Positions 46,852 through 55,099 of a stretch of 64,000 nt of DNA are shown here, one piece after another; the first letter of the stretch is position 1; each line of letters starts with the position of its first letter. The notes beneath the pieces were generated by a model that saw only the letters and a list, made by a program, of their open reading frames with translations, had not been told where the DNA came from and did not search any database. The stretch lies in assembly GCA_028683855.1 (NCBI GenBank), contig JAQUHA010000012.1, positions 42,054 to 106,053 on the forward strand, in the 5' to 3' direction. This stretch comes from Desulfuromonadaceae bacterium (GTDB taxonomy: Bacteria > Desulfobacterota > Desulfuromonadia > Geobacterales > Pseudopelobacteraceae). The translations under genes were made by a program, and so were the position numbers.

Positions 46852-47915
46852 AGGGGACGCTGTTATCTATTTATCTATTGTCATTTTTTCTGTTTATGGT
46901 ACTTTTCGTCCATGCCACGATTAGCAAGACTTGACATATCCGGACTTCTTCAACACGTGGTCGTGCGGGGAATTGATCGATGCGACATTTTCAATGACGA
47001 TTATGATCGGCAACTTTTTGTTGACCGTTTCTTTTTGCTACTATCCGAGACCGACGTTCGCTGTTATGCATGGGCGCTTTTATCAAATCATGCACACTTT
47101 CTCCTGATGCCGACTACTACTCCCCTATCGTATTTCATGCGCAGACTTCTGACCGGATACGCAGTTTCATTCAACCGTCGTAACAAGCGATCAGGACATC
47201 TTTTCCAGAATCGTTACAAGTCGATTGTCTGCGAGGAGGAGACTTATCTGCTGGAATTGGTCAGATATATTCATCTGAATCCGCTACGGGCCGGAATGGT
47301 TGCAAGCCTTGAGGAACTGGATCAATTCCCATGGAGTGGTCACTCGGTTTTGCTGGGTAACCGGAAGAGTGACGTGCAGGACAGCGGTGCTATACTTGAA
47401 CGCTTTGGTAAAGATGCGACTACCGCGCAACTGAATTATCGTCACTTTGTCTCGGAAGGAATAAAGACCGGTCGTCGCGATGATCTTGTCGGCGGCGGAC
47501 TTAAGCGCAGCCAGGGAGAACGCCGGCATGAAGAATACGAGAGTTTTGACGAGAGGGTATTGGGAGGCGGTAATTTCGTTGATGGTCTCAAACGGGAATG
47601 CGCGTTGCGGGATAAGATGAATGCTGTTATCTCTCTGACCCGGTTGTTGGAAATTGTCTCAGGGACTTTGAAAGTTGATCCCGATTTGATTCGAAGACCA
47701 AGTAAAAGCCGGGCACCGGCGGCTGCGCGGGCGATAATCTGTCAGTTGGCGATATTTGAACTTGGTTACAGAGGAAAAGAGGTTGGCAAGTTTCTGCACC
47801 TCGGGCCAACTGGTGTCAGCCTGGCTTCAAGGCGTGGGAAAAAGATATTGAAGTCTGATGCGGTGCTGCTGAAGGAAATAATGAGTTCAATAGATAAATA
47901 GATAACAGCGTCCCT
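46852..47915 (+). mobile_element. RAYT-type transposase element with long terminal inverted repeats
   Basis: A 1064-bp unit. The left end 46852-46880 (AGGGGACGCTGTTATC..., continuing to ATTG) is the inverse of the right end 47888-47915, differing by one G. The only gene inside is the transposase at 46912. An internally deleted copy with the same ends lies at 48772-49214, which defines the element borders. I see no target-site duplication, as expected for Y1-HUH transposition. Confidence 0.85.
46912..47901 (+). CDS. REP-associated tyrosine transposase-like protein (Y1-HUH)
   Basis: 329 residues. The HUH motif is NHAHFLLMP (about residues 63-71). SGHLFQNRYKSIVCEE and YLLELVRYIHLNPLRAGM follow, the latter with candidate catalytic tyrosines. 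The first strand begins MPRLARLDISGLLQHVVVRG. Residues about 265-325 form a C-terminal helix-turn-helix of the DnaA-C type (AAARAIICQLAIFELGYRGK). This combination is typical of longer RAYT proteins. The stop codon lies inside the right inverted repeat. Confidence 0.9.
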   Translation: MPRLARLDISGLLQHVVVRGIDRCDIFNDDYDRQLFVDRFFLLLSETDVRCYAWALLSNHAHFLLMPTTTPLSYFMRRLLTGYAVSFNRRNKRSGHLFQNRYKSIVCEEETYLLELVRYIHLNPLRAGMVASLEELDQFPWSGHSVLLGNRKSDVQDSGAILERFGKDATTAQLNYRHFVSEGIKTGRRDDLVGGGLKRSQGERRHEEYESFDERVLGGGNFVDGLKRECALRDKMNAVISLTRLLEIVSGTLKVDPDLIRRPSKSRAPAAARAIICQLAIFELGYRGKEVGKFLHLGPTGVSLASRRGKKILKSDAVLLKEIMSSIDK

Positions 47916-48014
47916 CTGTATCCCTCTCTGTATCCCTTCGTCTTTTTGTTAAAAAGCTGGGGAGTGAAGAGTCGCCTCCCCATTCCCCAGTTATAGCGTA
48001 AGCAGTCTCTGAGA

Positions 48015-48332
48015 TCATGATATAGCTTCTAATCCTTTTCTACGAATAATATCGAGCAATTTCAGAGCTGTTCCGCTGGGATGTTTCTCTCCACGCTCCC
48101 ATTTACTGATGGTGCTGACACCAACATTCAGGTAATGCGCGAAAACAGATTGACTTACACCGATACTGGTGCGAGTGGCTACAATCTCATCCGGTGCCAG
48201 ACTCTTAACAGGAGTGAGGCATGACGTGTCAAACTCCCGCATTGTTTTAGCGTCGATAGTACCGGCAACATATAAATCCTCGGCTGTCTCGTGGATAGCA
48301 GCAAAGATTTTACTTTTATATTGTTTTGTCAT
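48015..48332 (-). CDS. Antitoxin, HigA-like XRE helix-turn-helix
   Basis: 105 residues from the ATG at 48332. The C-terminal half is an XRE domain: ATRTSIGVSQSVFAHYLNVG followed by VSTISKWERGEKHPSG. The N-terminal part (IHETAEDLYVAGTIDAKTMREFD) is typical of antitoxins that pair with PF06296-type toxins. It follows and overlaps the toxin gene by 17 nt, the toxin-first order of higBA. It probably represses the operon and neutralises the toxin. Confidence 0.88.
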   Translation of the reverse strand: MTKQYKSKIFAAIHETAEDLYVAGTIDAKTMREFDTSCLTPVKSLAPDEIVATRTSIGVSQSVFAHYLNVGVSTISKWERGEKHPSGTALKLLDIIRRKGLEAIS

Positions 48333-48699
48333 GGTATGGAATCTCCTCAATTCTATCAATTTCCAAGGCAGAAGTAATTTCCTCGTCTTTAAGTGCCAAA
48401 AAGAGTTGTGAGAGTTTCCGTAGTTCACGCAGTTCATCATTTCCGATATTGTCCCGGTCACTTTTCGCAAATCCATACAAAAAAAGGCTTCTATGACCAG
48501 AAGAAAATGCGATAATAGTTCTGTAGCCGCTACTTTTACCGCTACCTTCACGGGCAACCCGCTTCTTTACCAGACCGCCACCAAGAACCGCATCAACAAG
48601 GCCACTCTCAATCTCGCGAATAGCATTTGCTAACGTTTCATCATCAATTTCTTCTTTCCTCGCATATCGTGAAAAATGTTTCGACTTGAATACTCGCAC
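48316..48699 (-). CDS. Toxin, RelE/HigB-like (PF06296 type)
   Basis: About 127 residues from the GTG at 48699, chosen because AAGGAG ends five bases upstream; an ATG at 48741 has no ribosome site. Family traits are RVFKSKHFSRYARKEEI, GLVDAVLGGGLVKKRVAR, SGYRTIIAFSSGHRSLFLYG and FAKSDRDNI. Such toxins are ribosome-dependent mRNA interferases. The pair sits between two copies of the RAYT element. Confidence 0.88.
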   Translation of the reverse strand: MRVFKSKHFSRYARKEEIDDETLANAIREIESGLVDAVLGGGLVKKRVAREGSGKSSGYRTIIAFSSGHRSLFLYGFAKSDRDNIGNDELRELRKLSQLFLALKDEEITSALEIDRIEEIPYHDKTI

Positions 48700-48771
48700 A
48701 CTAACTCCTTCATACAACAACAATATAGCACTCCGTGCCATATTTCAAGCAAACAATAACAGCAGGGTATA

Positions 48772-49214
48772 AGGGGACGCTGTTATCTATTTATCTATTG
48801 TCATTTTTTCTGTTTATGCTACTTTTCGTCCATGCCAGGATTAGCAAGACTTGACATATCCGGACTTCTTCAACACGTGGTCGTGCGGGGAATTTATCGA
48901 TGCGACATTTTCAATGACGATTATGATCGGCAACTTTTTGTTGACCGTTTCTTTTTGCTACTATCCGAGACCGACGTTCGCTGTTAGCTCTACTCGATCT
49001 AACAGCGGGAGATGCAATGGTAGCAGTTTTAGCCGATCCGGCATTCTGGAGTATTCGAACTTGCTTACACAGGAAAAGAGGTCGGCAAGTTTCTGCACCT
49101 CGGGCCAACGGGTGTCAGCCTGGCTTCAAGGCGTGGGGAAAAGATATTGAAGTCTGATACGGTGCTGCTGAAGGAAATTATGAGTTCAATAGATAAATAG
49201 ATAACAGCGTCCCT
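48772..49214 (+). mobile_element. Internally deleted (MITE-like) copy of the RAYT element
   Basis: 443 bp with both terminal inverted repeats. About the first 210 bp are nearly identical to the full element at 46852 and about the last 150 bp match its right end. The middle is replaced by about 70 unrelated bases (near 48985-49052). It has the same orientation as the full copy and could be moved only by a transposase acting in trans. Confidence 0.88.
48832..49200 (+). pseudogene. Remnant of the RAYT transposase gene
   Basis: The frame begins as in the intact gene (MPGLARLDISGLLQHVVVRG) but stops at TAG 48985-48987 after ETDVRC, before the HUH motif. The C-terminal codons reappear downstream up to the original stop at 49198-49200. 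The catalytic core is missing, so no active enzyme is possible. Confidence 0.85.
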
Positions 49215-49279
49215 CTGTATTCCCCCGGTCTTTTTGGGCGGTCAGGTCGTGCGTACTGGTTATACGTTTCATTTGCTCT

Positions 49280-49343
49280 TTGACAACTTTTTTTGTTGAG
49301 AACCAGAATTATTTATGGTAACCATTGCCTATGCGGAGGTTAC
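49280..49343 (+). promoter_or_regulatory. Promoter and inverted repeat before the MerR-type methyltransferase
   Basis: TTGACA (49280-49285) and CAGAAT (49304-49309) are 18 bp apart. Downstream, GTAACC (49318-49323) and GGTTAC (49338-49343) form an inverted repeat with a 14-bp spacer. The second arm overlaps the ribosome site GGAGG of the gene. Because the product has an N-terminal MerR-like domain, autoregulation at this site is plausible. Confidence 0.5.
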
Positions 49344-49347
49344 TATA

Positions 49348-50574
49348 ATGTATATTTCACCATTGTTTCCAGAAATGCCTCTTACCGTGGGTGATGTTGC
49401 TGCTGAATTGCTTTTATCAATTGATACAGTCCGGCGATGGGAAAAAAAAGGACTTATCCGTGCTAGCAGAGATGTTCGTGGTCAACGACTTTTTGACCTC
49501 GAAGAAGTAAGACTCCTTAAACAAAAGTTGAATGAAAAGCCTACAGGCTGTTTTAGTGTATTAAAATCAGAAATTGAAACTCCTTATACCGTTATTGAAC
49601 TTTTTGCGGGTGCTGGAGGTTTAGCACTGGGATTAGAAAATGCTGGTTTGAAAGCAACAGCCCTTGTTGAAATTGACAAACAGGCCGCTGCTACTTTGCA
49701 AAAAAACAGACCTGTTTGGAATGTATACCAACAAGACGTCAGATCAATAAACTTTTCTGGTCATAATGCTGATGTAGTTACAGGCGGTTTTCCATGTCAG
49801 GCATTTAGTTATGCAGGGAAAAAACTGGGTTTTGAAGATACCAGAGGTACATTGTTTTTTGAATATGCACGAATTGTCAAAGAAGTTAATCCTAAAATCA
49901 TTGTTGCAGAAAATGTACGTGGATTGTTAAATCATGATAACGGCAGAACATTCCAAACTATGTTGTCGGTTTTAGATGAATTAGGATACCGTCTTGAACA
50001 TCGTATTTTAAGAGCACAATATCTGGATGTTGCACAAAAACGAGAGCGGCTAGTTGTTTTCGGAATTCGTAAAGATTTTAACATCCCAACCGTTTTTCCC
50101 AAGGAATGCCAATATACTGTAAGCCTTAGAGAGGCGCTTGAAGGAGTTCCGGTTTCTGTTGGTCAGCAGTACACAGTAAAGAAAAAAACGTTAATGAGTC
50201 TGATCCCTGAAGGTGGATACTGGCGTAACCTTCCCGACAACCTACAACGTGAATATATGGGGGCAAGCTATTTCATGGGAGGTGGTAAAACAGGGATGGC
50301 TCGCAGGTTAAGCTGGGATGAACCATCACTTACGTTGACCTGCAACCCTGCTCAGAAACAGACTGAGCGATGCCACCCGGAAGAAACACGTCCGCTTACG
50401 ATACGGGAATATGCGAGAGTTCAATCTTTCCCCGACAACTGGGAATTTACAGGCTCTACAGCTTCGCAGTACAGACAAATCGGAAATGCTGTACCAGTCA
50501 ACTTAGGATATCATATTGGTGTTTGTCTAAAACAGATGCTGGATCAGTTAGAGCCAAATGCATCCTCGAAATAA
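49348..50574 (+). CDS. DNA (cytosine-5-)-methyltransferase with N-terminal MerR-like domain
   Basis: 408 residues from the ATG at 49348 (GGAGG eight bases upstream). Residues about 10-60 are a MerR-type winged helix: LTVGDVAAELLLSIDTVRRW then EKKGLIRASRDVRGQRLFD. The methyltransferase follows with motif I VIELFAGAGGLALGLENAG, catalytic GGFPCQAFSYAGKKLGF, AENVRGLL, QKRERLVVFGI, TIREYARVQSFP and QIGNAVPV. Pairing with an Eco47II-like endonuclease gene suggests GGNCC as target (inference). The partner nuclease is broken, so this is now probably an orphan methylase. The 3' ends of the two genes overlap by 31 nt. Confidence 0.92.
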   Translation: MYISPLFPEMPLTVGDVAAELLLSIDTVRRWEKKGLIRASRDVRGQRLFDLEEVRLLKQKLNEKPTGCFSVLKSEIETPYTVIELFAGAGGLALGLENAGLKATALVEIDKQAAATLQKNRPVWNVYQQDVRSINFSGHNADVVTGGFPCQAFSYAGKKLGFEDTRGTLFFEYARIVKEVNPKIIVAENVRGLLNHDNGRTFQTMLSVLDELGYRLEHRILRAQYLDVAQKRERLVVFGIRKDFNIPTVFPKECQYTVSLREALEGVPVSVGQQYTVKKKTLMSLIPEGGYWRNLPDNLQREYMGASYFMGGGKTGMARRLSWDEPSLTLTCNPAQKQTERCHPEETRPLTIREYARVQSFPDNWEFTGSTASQYRQIGNAVPVNLGYHIGVCLKQMLDQLEPNASSK

Positions 50575-51269
50575 CTTGCCAGCATTGCTTTGTCTTGTGT
50601 GCTTGCTGATTTTAGCCCCATGGAGCTTAATGCCTCTGGTATTGCCAGATATACCTGTTTAAGTGCATCTTCGTAACCTGTGGCAAGCGCATAAAAACTT
50701 GCCCCGTCAATTTTACGAATAAGAGTATCCTCCGCCTTACGAAAACCAGTTGTATTGTCTGAAGGGGTAAACGCTACATTGTATCTTTCTGGACGTTTGG
50801 GAATGATTTCAATATAGTACGCACTATAACCATAATATTTTTGTCCTTTTTTGCGAACCAGGCTTGAAAGTTTTTCATACAAACCAGATTGATCTGATGC
50901 TTTTAGCGTGTTGTGTTTGTTTTTTACCTCTGCAATAATCCGTTTTTCTTCTTAAACAAGGTCAACAACCGAACCAACCCCCATGTCGTTCCATCCAGTT
51001 AATGCACCTAATAATTTTTGGTGAAAATTCCCGATATGGTTCTGGAGCGATTTCTCTATCTGCCTGCGTTTTTCTACCATCGGCCAATCTTTGGCCGTAA
51101 TCGAAAGGAATTGCATTTGGAAAAGTGCAGTAAAAGGGTCGATTACATTTCTCGAAAGGCTTAAGTCAGCTTTTTCTTTTGCCTCGTCTGCGGCAATTTT
51201 CAATTCGCCCAATATTTTGCATAGTTCATCGTTTTTCATAAACGGCAGCCAGTTGGCTTTATTTTTCAT
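50544..51269 (-). pseudogene. Eco47II-like type II restriction endonuclease with one in-frame stop
   Basis: From the ATG at 51269 (AAGGA eight bases upstream) a single frame of 242 codons runs to the stop at 50544, interrupted only by TAA at 50954-50952 (codon 106). On either side the sequence is coherent: GWNDMGVGSVVDLV, stop, EEKRIIAEVKNKHNTLKASD, then YYIEIIPKRPERYNVAFTPS and KIDGASFYALATG. This is the pattern of the Eco47II/Sau96I (GGNCC) family. The stop falls between the D of VVDLV and the ExK of IIAEVKNK, the likely active site. Readthrough or a sequencing error are alternatives to inactivation. Confidence 0.82.
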
Positions 51270-51681
51270 AAAGATGTCCTTTTTCAGAATGCTATTTAAT
51301 GCGGCAATATACACTAATTCGCAAACGGTTCAATACAACTAAAGGAGTCAGTTTGTTTCCAGTATTTTTTATTCTGGTATAACCAAATAAAGTTTATGCA
51401 GTGCGTAGCGCAGCGGAGCCACCGCATAAACTGTAGTTGAACTAAGCCGCGTCGACACATTCATTAACTCTGTTTTTTGTATACACTGCTTTGATAAGGA
51501 TGCAATATTTTTAATAATTATTCATCTAAGCGCATTGGGATAAATCCTTTGGGGTATTAATCCCCCTTGAAAATTGCCTTCCATAGAAACTCCATGTATA
51601 ATCCCCCGACACGATTCATAAACCAACCTGACAGTCTCTGCCAATAACGCATGAATTTGCGAAGGCAGAAAGGAAATAATA
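51270..51681. other. Intergenic region before glgP
   Basis: About 410 bases with no gene. It contains the promoter of the broken endonuclease gene, an imperfect hairpin at 51392-51431, and the promoter of glgP. The composition changes here from A+T-rich to G+C-rich. Confidence 0.5.
51392..51431. repeat. Imperfect palindrome
   Basis: GTTTATGC (51392-51399) and GCATAAAC (51424-51431) are perfect inverse ends of a 40-nt unit. Inside, GTG and CAC continue the pairing after one mismatch, and the centre GCGTAGCGCAGCGG is G+C-rich. It resembles a small repeated hairpin element, but no second copy is in the window. Confidence 0.5.
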
Positions 51682-54192
51682 ATGTTTCAGAAGAAGAAAC
51701 GTATCACAATCAGCTCACCAGGTTTGACCGAACTTCCGCAGCTCCCCCTTGATGCCTCCGGCATTATCCATGATTACCGCCGCTATTTTACCTACAGCCT
51801 TGGCCAGAACAAATACAGCCACTCGGTAAAATATTATTATAAGGCTCTTGCGTTGACGGTGCGGGATCGTCTGATGGATCGCTGGAAAAAGACCCGCTAT
51901 ACCTACGTTGAATCCAACTGCAGGTGCGGTTATTACCTGTCGCTTGAGTTTCTGATGGGACGGACTCTCGGCAATGCCATGCTGAATCTTGGCATCACCG
52001 ATGCGGCATCGCAGGCGATGCATGAGCTGGGTATCAATCTGGAGGATCTCTCTGAGGCTGAAAAAGATGCCGGACTCGGCAATGGCGGCCTTGGGCGTCT
52101 GGCGGCCTGTTTTCTGGACAGCTGTGCGACGCTGCAGCTTCCGGTTATGGGGTACGGTATCCGTTATGAATACGGGATGTTCCGCCAGCGGATCGTTGAC
52201 GGGCGTCAGGTGGAGGAGCCGGATCACTGGCTGCGGGACGGTAACCCATGGGAGCAGGAGAGGCCGGAGTTTACCCAGACGGTTCGCTTTGGCGGCCGAT
52301 GTGAACGGTATCAGTCCGAGTCCGAAGAGCCACGGGTCCGCTGGGTCGAGACAAGAAATGTGCTCGCTGTGCCTTACGATATTCCGATCCCCGGCTACAG
52401 AAATGACACCGTGAATACCCTCCGTCTCTGGAAGGCTGCGGCTACCGATGCTTTTGATCTAGGTGAATTCAACGCCGGTGATTATGCCGAGTCGGTGGCG
52501 ACCAAGAATGAGGCGGAAAATATCTCGATGGTGCTCTACCCTAACGATGCCAGCGAAAACGGTAAGGTACTCCGGCTCCGTCAGCAGTATTTCCTCGCCT
52601 CAGCCAGCCTGCAGGATGTGGTCGAGAGATGGGATATTGTGCATAAGGGGGATTTCAGCAACTTTGCAGAGAAGAACTGCTTTCAGTTGAATGATACTCA
52701 CCCCAGCTGTGCTGTGCCTGAGCTGATGAGGATTCTGCTCGATGAACGTGGAATGGATTGGGATCATGCGTGGGCAATAACCTCGCAGAGTATGGCATAC
52801 ACCAACCATACCCTGCTCCCTGAGGCCCTCGAAAAGTGGCCGCTGCCGCTCTTTCAGCAGCTGCTGCCAAGGATTCTGGAGATCATCTTTGAAATTAATG
52901 CCAGATTCATCTCGGAGATTTCAAGTCACTGGCCGGGTGATAACGAGCGGATGCGCCGTATGTCGATTATTGAAGAGGGAAATGTTCCTCAGGTGCGGAT
53001 GGCCTACCTGGCAATCGTCGGGAGTTATTCGGTCAACGGTGTTGCTGCGCTTCACTCCCAACTGCTGGTTCAGGGGCTGTTCCGCGATTTTTACGAACTC
53101 TGGCCGGGCAAATTTAACAACAAGACCAACGGAGTGACACCAAGACGCTGGATTGCAAGCTGTAATTCCGGCTTGAGCCAGCTGATAAGCGAGAAAACAG
53201 GTGACAGCTGGGTGGCAGATCTCCAGCAGCTGAGCGGCATAACCAGGTATGCGGACGATGAGGATTTCAGACGCCGCTGGCACGAAGTCAAGCAGGCGAA
53301 CAAGGTTCGTCTCTCGGCTCTTGTTGAGAGCAATTGCGGTGTAACTTTCAATCCGGAGTCAATGTTCGATGTTCAGGTAAAACGTATTCATGAGTACAAA
53401 CGCCAGCTTTTGAACGTGCTGCACGTAATCCACCTCTACGACCGGATCAAGCGCGGCGACACCGAAGGGTGGACCAACCGCTGCGTCCTGATCGGCGGCA
53501 AGGCGGCGCCAGGCTATGCCATGGCAAAGCTGATCATCAAGCTGGTCAACAACGTTGCGCAGGTTGTCAATGCCGATGCCACAATCGGCGACAAGCTGAA
53601 GGTTGCCTTCCTCCCCAACTACAATGTTTCAGGGATGGAGATCATCTGCCCCGGCACCGATCTCTCCGAGCAGCTTTCAACGGCGGGCAAGGAGGCATCC
53701 GGAACCGGCAATATGAAGTTCATGATGAATGGTGCGATCACTATCGGCACGCTTGACGGTGCCAATATCGAAATTCTTGAGGAGGTCGGGGCAGACAACT
53801 TTTTCATGTTCGGCCTGACGAGCGAAGAGGTAGAACGACTGCGTGGCGAGTACGATCCGCAAGGGTTCATCGACCGGGACAGCGATCTGCAGAGGGTTAT
53901 GAATCTGCTCCGCTCCGGTCACTTCAATCTCTTTGACGCAGGGATGTTCGACCCGATTATCAACGCGATCTGCTCTCCGCAGGACCCGTGGATGGTAGCC
54001 GCCGATTTCCGCAGCTTTATTGATGCACAGCAGCGTGCTGCCGCCGCATATCAGGATCGTGAACGGTGGATTCGTATGAGCATCATGAATACCGCCTGCA
54101 GCGGCAAGTTCTCAACCGACAGAACGATCAACGATTACAACGATGAAATCTGGCATCTGAAATCCATGCCCGCCTGCAACAAGGCGGGGTAG
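51682..54192 (+). CDS. glgP: Glycogen/starch phosphorylase
   Basis: 836 residues, full length. It releases glucose-1-phosphate from alpha-1,4-glucans. Typical regions are YYLSLEFLMGRTLGNAMLNL, LGNGGLGRLAACFLDSCATL, YGIRYEYGMFRQ, TNHTLLPEALEKW, FDVQVKRIHEYKRQLLNVLH and the PLP-lysine site EASGTGNMKFMMNGA. AGAAAGGAA precedes the ATG. First gene of a rightward metabolic block. Confidence 0.97.
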   Translation: MFQKKKRITISSPGLTELPQLPLDASGIIHDYRRYFTYSLGQNKYSHSVKYYYKALALTVRDRLMDRWKKTRYTYVESNCRCGYYLSLEFLMGRTLGNAMLNLGITDAASQAMHELGINLEDLSEAEKDAGLGNGGLGRLAACFLDSCATLQLPVMGYGIRYEYGMFRQRIVDGRQVEEPDHWLRDGNPWEQERPEFTQTVRFGGRCERYQSESEEPRVRWVETRNVLAVPYDIPIPGYRNDTVNTLRLWKAAATDAFDLGEFNAGDYAESVATKNEAENISMVLYPNDASENGKVLRLRQQYFLASASLQDVVERWDIVHKGDFSNFAEKNCFQLNDTHPSCAVPELMRILLDERGMDWDHAWAITSQSMAYTNHTLLPEALEKWPLPLFQQLLPRILEIIFEINARFISEISSHWPGDNERMRRMSIIEEGNVPQVRMAYLAIVGSYSVNGVAALHSQLLVQGLFRDFYELWPGKFNNKTNGVTPRRWIASCNSGLSQLISEKTGDSWVADLQQLSGITRYADDEDFRRRWHEVKQANKVRLSALVESNCGVTFNPESMFDVQVKRIHEYKRQLLNVLHVIHLYDRIKRGDTEGWTNRCVLIGGKAAPGYAMAKLIIKLVNNVAQVVNADATIGDKLKVAFLPNYNVSGMEIICPGTDLSEQLSTAGKEASGTGNMKFMMNGAITIGTLDGANIEILEEVGADNFFMFGLTSEEVERLRGEYDPQGFIDRDSDLQRVMNLLRSGHFNLFDAGMFDPIINAICSPQDPWMVAADFRSFIDAQQRAAAAYQDRERWIRMSIMNTACSGKFSTDRTINDYNDEIWHLKSMPACNKAG

Positions 54193-54228
54193 CCGTCACC
54201 CCAACCGGCAGCAATCAGAGGAATCGCA

Positions 54229-55065
54229 ATGGAGTCCGCACTTCGTGAAGAGATCAGCAGGTTTGTTGCATCGGACATCGGCAATCGATTTCCAGGGCGC
54301 AATGAACCGTATTTTGATGAGCCTCTGGTTGCTTTTGCTGCCGCCGCAGATCCGCTCTTTCAGGAGTACAAATCGATAATCGGCACTTTTCATCTGACAC
54401 CGGCAGAGCTGGTTGCTGCATCGCAACCGGATGATTCATGGCTCCCGGCTACTGTCATCTGCTGGACGCTTCCGATAACTGAAAATACGCGAATCTCAAA
54501 CCGGCGGGAGGAGACATTCCCGTCGCGCTACTGGGCTGAGACACGTAATTTTGGCGAACAGTTCAACTCTTCCCTCCGCAGACATATTGTTGCCTGGCTG
54601 CTTGAGCGCGGCTACCGAGCTGCCGCGCCTCAGCTGATGCCGGCATGGAGCGAGGTGCGCGAATCGCCGGTCGGCCCGGCATCTTCCTGGTCGGAAAGAC
54701 ATGCCGCTTTCGTAGCCGGGCTTGGCACTTTCAGCCTTAACGATGCCCTGATTACGCCAAAGGGGATGGCCCACAGATTGGGCAGTGTCATCACCGACCT
54801 TCAACTCCCGCCTTCACCGCGTCAATACCCCGAACGCCGCCATAACTGTCTGTACTACCGCGAAGGGACCTGCGGAGCCTGCATCACCCGCTGTCCGGTC
54901 GGCGCTCTCTCCAAGGAGGGGCACGACAAATACCGCTGCCGGGAATATGTGTACGGCACGGTGGTGAAGAGTGTCGCTGCCGGGTTTGGGGTGAGCACAA
55001 CAGGGTGCGGTCTATGCCAGGCCGGTGTGCCGTGCGAAGCCCGGATACCTGCCGGACGCCACTAA
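54229..55065 (+). CDS. QueG-like 4Fe-4S protein (epoxyqueuosine reductase family-like)
   Basis: 278 residues. The C-terminal third has two cysteine clusters, GTCGACITRCPVGAL and CGLCQAGVPCE, with one extra C in DKYRCREY, enough for two 4Fe-4S clusters as in QueG. AAFVAGLGTFSLNDALITPK and HRLGSVITDLQL match the conserved core. It is shorter than QueG (about 380) and lacks the HEAT-like tail, so it may not be the queuosine enzyme itself. It lies 36 nt after glgP. Confidence 0.75.
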   Translation: MESALREEISRFVASDIGNRFPGRNEPYFDEPLVAFAAAADPLFQEYKSIIGTFHLTPAELVAASQPDDSWLPATVICWTLPITENTRISNRREETFPSRYWAETRNFGEQFNSSLRRHIVAWLLERGYRAAAPQLMPAWSEVRESPVGPASSWSERHAAFVAGLGTFSLNDALITPKGMAHRLGSVITDLQLPPSPRQYPERRHNCLYYREGTCGACITRCPVGALSKEGHDKYRCREYVYGTVVKSVAAGFGVSTTGCGLCQAGVPCEARIPAGRH

Positions 55066-55099
55066 TCTGTCAAACCTGGAATGAGACGAAAGGGACTTT

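Noticed and set aside
48851..49150. Open frame of 99 codons in the deleted RAYT copy
   Set aside because: It is in a different frame from the transposase and crosses the deletion junction; the real frame stops at 48985.
51392..51431. Integron attC site
   Set aside because: The ends read GTTTATGC/GCATAAAC and do not fit the GTTRRRY/RYYYAAC boxes; no integrase is near.
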